Origin: Acanthaster planci
Lineage: Eukaryota; Echinodermata; Asteroidea; Valvatida; Acanthasteridae
DNA length: 34,036 bases
Reading direction: 5' to 3'
NCBI RefSeq assembly: GCF_001949145.1
Contig: NW_019091530.1
Location: forward strand, 250,001 to 284,036
Position numbers and translations under genes: made by a program. Below the pieces are notes generated by a model that worked only from the letters and a program-made list of their open reading frames with translations, was not told the DNA's origin and did not search any database. This document shows positions 10,381 through 21,300 of this stretch, one piece after another. Within the stretch, counting starts at the first letter, position 1, and each line of letters opens with the position of its first letter.

Positions 10381-12190
10381 CTTGATATACTGCCCAGGCA
10401 CAGCTGAGGATCCAAAGGGTTGCCATGTGGCCTCCACGTGTGTCCCAACAATTAAGATGAAAAATACGTTTGCTGGTACACCATGGAGTAAATCTCTTTT
10501 GGGAGAGGTGTGGTTCTTTAACCTGCAAACCTATTTTTTCATGTCTCTTCCACCATGCAAAGCCTCAAATATTACTTAACAATTTGGATGCACACGAGTA
10601 GTACGTTTTAATGTTCAATTCTCTACACAATGAGTGCGGTGATGACATGTATTGGAATCTGCTGGCCGGTGAGTTTCGGGGAAGGACACATTGCATCAAT
10701 TTGTAGACATGCTTGGGTTTTTTCCCAGTTTTATTTTTCAATTGCTCACAGATTTCACTCAATATATCAAACCTTTTGCACACAAAAAGATAGCCGATAT
10801 TGAAAGTTCCATAAAATACAGTGTGAAAAAAAGCATGCATGTTTGACCAACCCCCTAACTTTGAAATGCCATGGTTAGATATCTACCAGTCTGTATTTCA
10901 GACTCTTGTAAACATAGGCTTAAATTTTGCAGCACATATCCAGAATGCTACCTATGTACAGTCTGACGACTTTCTACTAATGGTGTCGAATGTCACGTTG
11001 CCAAATAAATGTGGGGTTGTTGCAAATTTCTGAAGAGTGCACAAACCAGCCACCATTATAATACACAGGCCTCTAATTTCTCTTTCAAAGAAAAAAACAT
11101 GCCACTGGATTTACTGCAGTGTTTTCTGTTGGTAGTCCCGAGGGTTTCCAGCAGAAATATCAAATGTTTGAGGTGAAAGAATATTTTTATGGTTTGTGCG
11201 GATGCATTTGACCTCCATGCGAAACTAAAATTGACTTCTGAAAGTCAATTTGGTATTAACCCTCCTATGCAAAGACACGTTCTTGACACAGCTGTCATTT
11301 CAGTCAAAATCAGTCAAATTTGCCATACGTGTCTATGTACTGGGGGAAATCAAGTGGAAGGAATTTTTTTACTGTTGTTGACGGTTACAGCAAAAGAGGG
11401 TTAATCAAGGTATCATTTATCAACTACATGTACCTCTACTACTGCACGTGTAAGTTACATATTTTACACACAAAAATTCAAGTATAGGTCAGGTTTGAGC
11501 CTACACAAATATTCAATCATGCTGCGGTAATTTGACAACGACATCCGTCCACCACGGTAAATTTGATACGGTAACCTAGTCTGACAAATTTTTCTTGAGT
11601 ATATTTTCTTTTCAGTCAGTCAAATGGAGCGATGGACTACAAATATTCCAAAATGTTGCCAAGGTTTGCAGTATAAGCCAAAGATTTAGAGGTGGTGCAT
11701 ACCTAATGGACCATCTTTCTTGAAGATTGGTGATTAATCCGCATTAAATCTTCAATCTTCAAAGTGCGTGTTACCCTGGCCATGGCTTTTCTGCATGCTC
11801 AACAAATTAAATTCGCAGCTTCAAAAAGACAAGTAATGAGACTCTGAACTTTCTGGTGAGAGCAACACGCATAGCAATGCAACAATTCAAATTCCTCTCT
11901 GATGCTTGAATTTGCAGTGAAGAAACATTCAAGGTAATACAGGGAAACATGCAGTCGGTAACATTTTATGGAACCTGACATATCCATATTAAGTGGACCA
12001 AAGTGTAGGTCTCGCATTATTGAAATGCGGCTCCATAAAGCACTATCCCCAAGCACAACGAAGACCACATTTCCCCGGTGGAGCAGTATAATATAAATCT
12101 CCAACTGTGGAAATCATGACATATATCGTCGACAATAAACTGCCGCACACGAGCACAGCCACCCTCGCTGGCGATGAGACTGTCCATACA
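10381..12190. other. Intergenic stretch without a recognised gene
   Basis: No exon, RNA gene or complete transposon is recognised. It holds a 55-bp word shared with a CCT4 intron (10468-10523; see the separate entry) and a small hairpin at 11717-11763. The rest is AT-rich sequence with short chance open frames. Confidence 0.6.
10468..10523 (+). repeat. Short dispersed repeat, copy 1 (second copy at 13711-13765)
   Basis: The words acaccatgga, aatctct, ttggg/ttgga, gaggtgt and gttct occur in the same order and spacing at 13711-13765 in CCT4 intron 11. About 80 percent of positions agree by eye. It looks like the conserved part of a SINE or other small repeat family. Limits and family are unknown. 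Confidence 0.55.
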
Positions 12191-12199
12191 CTCAACTAG

Positions 12200-12205
12200 T
12201 TTATT
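12200..12205 (-). promoter_or_regulatory. Candidate CCT4 poly(A) signal AATAAA
   Basis: The minus strand reads AATAAA here, 115 bases downstream of the proposed CCT4 stop codon, and is followed on that strand by gttgagtgtatgg, a GT-rich context. This gives a short 3'UTR and supports the terminal exon placed at 12320-12334. Confidence 0.5.
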
Positions 12206-12319
12206 TCATTCCAACCCTAACATGGTTGTTCCTCGTCTTGCCAGCCAGCACAGGGGTGTGAAACAGCTACCACATAGATATCTTAATTTAGGACTGAAGT
12301 ACTTCACAGATAAACCGCT

Positions 12320-15300
12320 CTACATTGTAACAACCTGAAAAACGCAAATGAAAAAACATAAAAGTTAAAGACGGGAAGAAAATGCCTCAAGTGGAATGCC
12401 ATAGAAACTGCCACAACTATTAAAATTATGAGTTATATTCTCAGACACAAACATCAATATAGGCGATTCACAAAACAGTGCGCTACAAAGAGTTTGCTGC
12501 AGGGGCGAAGACAGGCCATTTTCAAGTTTACGGTTGACACGCTGCTGCAATTAAGCACACTTCATACGTGATTTTGGAATATTTGAGACATTCCATGCAC
12601 CACACAAAACCATCACTTTGACTACCTAACACCCATTCGCAACACAGCAATTTCAGATTTTCAACCAAGATACATAACCGTGGGAAAAATTCAAGTTTTC
12701 CACACACAGCGCAGTGTAGCAAAGGAGACTTTGTCGACTATATATCCCATAATGCACTGCAAAAAAGCCTTTCCATAACACCCTCCATTGTGAATCACCC
12801 ATATTTCTTTTAAAATTTCAGAAGGAAATCTTGTTTATTTTTTGGATGGGAGGGGGAAGTCATGTATAACACACGGTTACAAAAGTCAATTAGATATTTG
12901 ACAAGGGTAATGAATCCAAAAACACTCAATTTGCAAGGGGTGTCTTGTTTTGGGGTGTCATGTAAAAACAAAAGTCATTAGATAAACCCAAGCAGGAACT
13001 AATTTGAAAAGAACCAAAAATTGTCAACAGAAACTGAATAAGACATGAGCAGACCTGCAATATCCTTCCACAGGCAAAATTAGTCCTACTCTTGTCAGAA
13101 CTCTTCCTTCACTCAAGCAAAAAGCATCATGAACCTGTTACTGGCATGACCAAGTTACCGATGCTGGTTTGAAGTGCTGAGAGGGGGGGTGGATTACTAC
13201 TTACAATGTCGTCTATTTTCATGATGCTAGTGACGCATTCTGCTGCTAGCCTGATGGCACTGGTCGATACTAGTAATGGCTGCACTACGTTCTCCTCCAA
13301 GATGTTGGTGATAGCTCCCTACAAAATGCAAATAAGCAAGAAACGCAGAGGGTGAAGCAACTGTGGTGTACAAAGCACATACAAGTATAATACAAGAGGC
13401 AATGTGGGAAATTGATCTTTGTGAAAAGATTCATCAAACTGTATCTGCCCGAGATTAGTATGCGAGAATCTTTTTCTTTTGTTCTGTATCACTAAAAGAG
13501 AAAGTCAGCTTAACAGATTTAGTTATGTTGCCATTACAAAGAAATTTACAGTAGATTACTGCCATCATGATTAACCTAGAGTTGTGGACATTTGACACAT
13601 AATTATCAGTTGAATAAAACCTTTCTTATTTTGGGTTTTAGACAAATTGATATTGAATTCCTTTTAAGCCACTTCAAGCCACAATGAATTCACAGGAAGA
13701 TGAGTAATTGGTTTGCGGATACACCATGGAATCAATCTCTGTTGGACGAGGTGTTGTTCTAAAAGAACCGGTGAGTATAAACTCACAGGAACTTACGTAC
13801 CAGTTCTAAATTTAAACTCAAAAAGTTTAATACAATAATTTGGTCTTTACTTTAGCACAATGCCTAATGAGAATGAACCTATGTAAAATATACAAAGCAA
13901 CAGGATGTAAGAAAGAACTAGAACATCTCTCACTTGACGGGACAAAAATTAACCAGTTCTGAATTAAGAAAACTGAACCCAAAGACAACCATCAGCAGAC
14001 ACTGTACCTTGCGCACGTTGATTCCAGCAGTTTTCTCACCCTGAGCATGTCTGTTCCTCAACTCTGTCACCACCGCAATGGGATTGAGGCCGGCGTTCTC
14101 AGCCAAGGTGGAGGGCACAACCTCTAGTGCTTCAGCAAAGGCACTGAAGCAGTAGCCTTCCATGCCGGTCAGGGTGTGGGCGTGCTGCGTCATGCGGTGC
14201 GCCACCTCCGTCTCGGGAGCGCCGCCGCCGGCTATCAACGCCCTCTCCTTCACCAGGCAGCGGATGACACAGAGGGCATCGTGCAGGGAGCGATCTGCCT
14301 CTTCCAAGACCAGCTTGTTGGAGCCACGGATCAGGACAGTCACGGTCTTGCCGGGGTTTGCTATTCCAGTGATCTGAGGGGATGGTAAAAAAAAAACACA
14401 ACAAGATAAAGACGCCAGCTGTAATATTAGGTGAAGTCTGGCAATTCTATTTGAGTCCCTTCGCAAGTCATCAGATGTAACTATAAGTTCATCACATGTC
14501 AACTGCCCATCCTGTTCCTTGTGATCAACTCAACCACAACCCTCTGGGGGGTAAGACTGGCCTAATGGTACTTTATCAGCCTCCAACTCGATGATCTAGG
14601 TTAAAATGCCACCAAGGACAAATTGTGAATTGGAATCTCAGTCCCTACCTGATTTTGTGGGTTCTGCTACCTTCAAACTCTAATAACTCGTTACCTGCAC
14701 CCCAAGCCCTAGAGCCCTTCGGCAGAACTGTTTATAACTGATAGGACTTTAATTAAAAGAGCTTTAATAAATAAAAAATATGCCTTGATGGCATACAATG
14801 AAGCAAATCACTTGGTGCAACACATTCACTGTCAAGAAAATCTGAGACAACCAATCAATAAATAGATCTTTCATAGTGTTGAATTCAATATTGGTCCAAC
14901 TTCAAACACCAGCTAAGCTAAAAATACCACTCTGCATGTTTATATTGTTTTGCAGATCAGCAGGGTACCAGTAAAATGCACTTCATGCTGAGCCAGTCTT
15001 CTGTGTACTTAGTACAATGGTGACTACCAACTCCACAAAACTCATCCATGCTGGTATAAACAATTGCTGATTGAAGTTCAATGATCTATAATCTACTACT
15101 AAAAGGACAAAAACAAATGGCATAAACAACAGCTGATCGAAATTCACTGTTCTATAATGTACTACTAAAATGACAAAACTGCACAGAACTGTGACAGAAG
15201 ATTTGATCCTGTTACCTTGACAACTTTACTGGTTCCTGTCGTCACTTCTTCGACTAGTTCAGCACTGGCCAACATCTCAGGCTGAAAGTGGTCTATACTG

Positions 15301-18300
15301 GCAATGGGCTTGCAGTTGATTGTCTAGGGAAACAAGTAGACACACGTACTGAGCTAAATATCCCCAGCTTTGTATATAAATGACCTCAACTGAAATTCAC
15401 TCTGAGCAATATCCCGATTGAGACCTCAAAGGGCAGAACGCTAGTGAACAGATTGACTGGGATCTCGTGGCACAGAACTTAAGATGGAGTACTGCCCCAC
15501 CCAAAATTAGTTGTGTTCACACCCCTATTGAGACCACATGAAGACAGTAATAATGCCCCCATAGGACCAAATGTATCCGTACAAGCATAAATACCCCAAT
15601 TGAAGTAATTCTACCACCCACCTTGCAGATGAATTCTATATCACTCCTCTCAATGTCCTTGACCACCATAATCTTCATCTTGGTCAGGAAATGCAGGGCC
15701 AGGTCATTCAAGGCATCCCTAGAAACAACCAGTTGTAAAGTCAATTCATAAAAAATCTTTTGTAGATATCGGCGTCCATATTTTTTCTTCTGAACACAAA
15801 TTTCCATTTCACAAACTTAATAGGCATTTCTTTGCTAAAAGCCTCACTGAATGAATTTTTGCATGATAGCTTGAGGAGGCCACGATGAAATGAGTCAATG
15901 TTCTACCGGTGCAGCCTCCCTTTGGTTCAAAGATGGTCAACTGCAAGGGAGATGGAACAGTGAAGTCAGTCGCCTACCTTAGGATGGATTTCTGAATGAG
16001 CAAGACGTTACAGCCAGCCTTCTTGATCTGTTTGACGAGGGTCAGGATGTAGGCTCTCTCCTCGCGCAAGACACGGTCCATCTGGGCATAGTCGGACACC
16101 ACCACTTGGTTGTCCATCTGGGTAAGGTGGTTAAACCATGCACCACAAAGAGGTCAATGTAAGAACCACTCACCTTCAGTACTGGCTGTTGTTTTTGTCT
16201 GAAATTATGGGACACCTCCTCTATTTTCATTCCAGTTAAACACAGCCTACATGCAGAACAGGTTTTGGGATGTTCAAGTCATGGCTAAAATCAACAACCA
16301 TTGGGGCCACGATGCTAACATGACTGGCCCCCTTAAACCTAGTTCACTTTTAGTTCTCCATCACTGCTAAAAACAGTTAAATCTAAACAGCCATGACAGC
16401 TCAGTTACTCTGAATGTCCATTAGCCAAAACAAAGGAAAAACAAACTTGTTTGTTTAGCTGTCACAAATTTCAAACCAGACGCATCTCAGCTCACAAACA
16501 GGAGTTTCTGCACACCAGTGAAGACTCTAATGAGTAGGGCTGCACTTTAAGAATGACTGACAAAGACCCACTTATATCAACCCAATGACTTACGTCTGTC
16601 TTTGGTGGTGAAAGGCAGAATTGGATGAGACCAATGCGGGCCTTCTCCACCTTTGTTGGTCCACCGCTGCCGGCCGTCCGCTGGGAGAACACCAAGCCAT
16701 CGATCAGCTCTGTGTCCTCAATGGTGCCACTGCATACACAAAACAGATTCTGGATTCAAAATCTTTGACAAGTTTCGCACACCTTGCACACTGAAACAGG
16801 GTGTTCCATTAGATCAATTTACTTGATTTTCAAGTGGGTCAGTTTCTTCGTTTTTTTTCTCACCCCAACTTCTTGATGATCTTTACATCCCTCAGGTCTA
16901 CTGTGTTGGGTTGTTTGGGGTCGACGATGCGCAACACAGCATCCACAGCAAGAGGGGCGAGCAGGCCCGAGTACTGGGATACAACCTGCAAGTGAATAAC
17001 AAAGGGATTCTTGTTTACATGCTTTTTAAAAATAAATCATACGGTGCTAGACAATGTTGAAATACGGTCCGTTATTTATCATTTGTACATTATGTTTGTT
17101 TTGAGGCAACAAAAGTGCTCAAAATCTAAAGAAACATGCTTTACAACAAACCTTATGAAGTTTGAGCTCAGTGAATACTATATATTTCCAGAAAAACAAC
17201 ATTCTAGGATCTCAACTTCAAACCAAAGTTGCAGTCATGTTTTGAATTGCATCAAATTTCAGCTTCCGAGACACACTCTCATCCAGCCTATTACAGCTAC
17301 ACAATGTTGCAAACTTAACTTTCAAATTGTAACAACAGCGTGCAAATGTACATCATGTCAATGACTGAGCATGCTTTCCCGCATTCAAAATTAACTACCA
17401 ACGGCAATTTCTAAGAATAGTGTGTCTTTAGACACATCACTGAAAATGGCCATCTTTCTTGAAAGTTAGTCTGCCTGAAAGAATTCTTCAACAAGGAGCT
17501 TGGTCTCATAACTATCCATATAAAACCAAGTGTACATTTGAATAGTAACTTTGTCAGTTACTTTATGGACAGCTGCAAATATGGGACTGTACCTCGAAAG
17601 TTGAATGGACAGAAAAAATTGTGAGATGCCAACATGCATCAGAGGTTCCTTAGAGATCAGCACATCATCACGTAGTGACGAGTAAGTGTTGAATGTTGTG
17701 TTCACATCAATTGCACATATCTCACAACTTTGTTTTGAATGGAAGCAGCCATCCAAGTTTATGAATATGCATGAGCTCAAAAGTGCGAGAGTTCCGGCAA
17801 TGCATATTAATGTCATTTTGATTGTACCTGATCCTCCGGAATCAAACAGGTTTTGGAAGATTTTGAAGGGCTGGAGAAGCAGAACCCAACAAATACTCTC
17901 TACATGGGGCTTAATGTTTGTTGAAAGTTCCAGTCTGGTATCCTACACGGAAGTGAATTTCAGTGCAAAAAAGCTTGGTGAGTTCAAGTTAAGCTTTCAC
18001 CTTGGAGTTGAGTGCCGTACTGGCACTCTTCACGAGAGATTCTCGGTCATTAAGATCAACTGGTGTGGCCATGTCTGCCAGGATCTCTACGGCCTTCTCT
18101 GCTGCTCGTTGGAAGGACTCTGAGATAGTTGTGGGATGAATGCCTAAGACGGATATAAATGAAACAATAGTTTTTCACAATTTAGTACCCGAAAATAGGC
18201 CAATTCACACAACAAAAACATACATGTAAAATTTAAATTTCAATCAAATTCTAAGTTGGTCCAGTTCACTTTTCAAGTTTGTTGGATTTTTTGTTTAACA

Positions 18301-21300
18301 TTTTCGAGACAATTTCCTGGAGGCAAACGCCAGTCATGTGTCTCAACCATCCAGTGAGATGATGACATGCATCAGAGGTTCCTTGGAGTAGTTCTCCGCA
18401 TGCAACCACCATGTGGTTGCTAGGAGTTGGATCTTGTGTATGCATCATTTGCACATCGTCTCACTGAGGACACAGCATCGAATTCAATTAAGGATTATCG
18501 ATAGAGGAACAGAACCTTGACGCCAAAAGGTTTAGAGGATCAGCATGTATCCTTCCCCCTCTTCTTTCTGAACAAAAAATACTGTTTCCCAACAACAAAA
18601 TGTTCTTTTTACGTGTTGAATCCTGGCAAGTGAAAATCCTTTCAGACGTTTTCAAGAGTGCTCGAAAAGAATAAACTGGCCAGGAAATATCTCACTGGTT
18701 TTTGGGAACTACGTTTTAAAAGATCTTCCAAGCCATTATCCATGGCAGTTGCTTGAACCGACATGAGTCTTAATACAGCTTAATACCATGATTATATACA
18801 TGTTACCAGCAATGCATGAGAACTTAAGATTTCTACAATGCATGGGGGCTCTGTCCCTAGTACGGAATAGTTTTCATCAATTTCTATTTTGTCCCATACA
18901 AGCACAGAGGGAGGACACAGAAGGTATTTGAACGGCCCGGGCTGAAACATCTGGCCAATTACTGCTTTCTACCATGCCTGGTATGTCCATAACCAGAGCA
19001 CAGCGAATGCTTGCTACGCATTATCTGTTTCACAACCAGGAAACCCCTTTGTACCCTATGATCGCCGTCGCAATTTGTCGATGGTAATCTGCATCCTTAA
19101 ATCTCCAAGTACCGAGGTATAGGAAATTGAATATTCACGCCTTTGTTGGTGCTTGGTGTGATCTCATGACAACATCAAATTTAATGCTTGCCCAGTTGCT
19201 TGCATTAAGCTGTGTGCCCTGAATCTATATGTTCAGTCATTGTCCTGAATGAGCTCTCTCTTCTGGAGTTATTTTGGGAATAAATAGCACAGCTGTTTAC
19301 AAGATTTTGTGTCTTGTTTGAATCATTTTTATTATAGCATTTGTACAAAAGCGTACTTTATGAGATTTCACGATCACTCCCTGTGATGAAATAGCACATT
19401 TTGTTCCTAATGAACTAAGCTTTCCAGCAGTAGTGAACATTTTGTTGGCCAGTCTTCGCCAAATTCATAACAATTCTTTGAACACTGATGTATTGGACGG
19501 AGGAGAATAAAATTACAAACTCTGCATGAATAATGGAACAGTGTATCAAAATTTAAACAGTTTATTTACGATGGCAAAAGTAGGTCTAATGTCAGGTACC
19601 TTTTCTCTCCCTATTTCTCGGTAACAGCGATAATTTGTATTTAATTGCAAGCAAAAAACTGCAAGTATTGCTAGGATATTACTGGCCCCGCTTGTCCAGC
19701 TAAGATGCAGGCAGTAATCAGGCATTTTTGGAATGTTTTCTATTATTCGTCTGACTCGGCGGCGACCATCATTGAACACTTTGAAGTGCCTGAGTTGCAA
19801 CTCCTTCTGTGTCCTTCCTCTATGATACAAGTACCTCTGTTGAGTAGCTTGGAGGCAGCTGAGAGGAGACTACCAGCAATGACCACCACAGATGTGGTAC
19901 CGTCTCCGGCCTCGATGTCCTGTGCTTTGGACAACTCCACAAGCTGAAATGGAACAAGGGAACAGTCAACAGCAACAAGCGACAAGACTTTCACACTACG
20001 CGACAGAGCAATGAGAGTGGCAGCTTGCTTGTCTGCATCTCTCTGTTGTTGGGGTCACTCTGTGTGTCCAAAAACAATAGCCTGCAATGGCTGTCTGCTG
20101 AATCCAACCAGCTGAGGGGCATTTTTCCACACAACTCACAATGCAATATAGGTGGCTAAATTACTGCCTTATGGAAGGCAGGAGACGAGTTTTACGACAA
20201 GTTAAAAAGCTCCAACATTTTTCTGTCAGCATGCTAAACCCAAACTTCCTTAATTCTTTCGTCAGTAACCTCCTTAACCCTAAAACTTCCACACCTTTCA
20301 AAATACACCTGGAGGTTTCTTTTAGGCTGTATTTAGTTGAGACCTGTTGTGCATCAGAGGTTATTTACAGCTTCTCAGCACATCATCACACAGTGGTGAC
20401 TAAGAGTTGGATCTTGTGTTCAACATCACTTGCACAAATCTCACAACGGTTTTCTGCAAAGCGATCTCACTTCAAATCCCAAATCTGTATTTAAGTAATA
20501 AAAGCCCAAGCTCGTAACTATGCATGAGTTCATAAATATGCACGAACACTAACCCGCACTCTCATCCGTCAAAGCACTGAGGATTTTGAAGGACTTAGGA
20601 ATAGTTGGGTCCAAAGCAGGATTGTTGAAGATTTAGGGTTCCTAGGGTTCGCATTCATTAATTCAGGCCATCAATCCTGTTTGTGTGACTACATCTAACC
20701 CTGCGTTTCTTGAAGCAGTTCGACAACTTACCATTTTGGCTGCTGGATGGAGTACTTGGATCTGCTTGAGAATAGTGGCTCCATCGTTGGTAATGGTTAC
20801 ATCGCCATTGGCGCTCTGTATCTGTAGATGTACCAGAGTGCAAAATTACAACAAATGCCAATACACAGGAAATCAAATCTCTTCACACGCAGCCACTTTC
20901 AAGTTATGAACAGTCACACTCAGAACAAAGTTTAGTATAAAGCCCACTGAATTTTGATCGCATTGAGACCATAATTTCAACATTTTACAAACTAAACCCT
21001 CTGCTGGCCCCATAAGTCATATATTAAGTGACTGTACAAAATCTCAGAAAGCATTCAGTGGTTCCAAAAGGGTCAATCTATTTACCATTATCCCTAACAG
21101 TCCCAAATCCTCCACTTTCAATACGATTTTACATATACCCTACGGGGTTAGGGTTAACAAATGTCAACAAATACTATGTGCATTTCCATTGGTAAATAAG
21201 ATGCATACAATACTAACTGGCTTCCTAAATACTCAATGTCAAATTTACTTCAAATGATTTCTGAGCTCATGAAACCCAACTGGCTGCTATTTTGCTTGCA

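Noticed and set aside
11226-11262. Alternative last CCT4 exon giving VNT
   Set aside because: A GTTAATACC word exists on the minus strand, but no AG acceptor stands before it in the needed phase.
14162-14388. Plus-strand open frames opposite the largest CCT4 exon
   Set aside because: Antisense shadow of a well-supported exon.
17686-18123. 145-codon plus-strand open frame
   Set aside because: Its downstream part is the antisense of a CCT4 exon and its upstream part is the dispersed repeat copy A.
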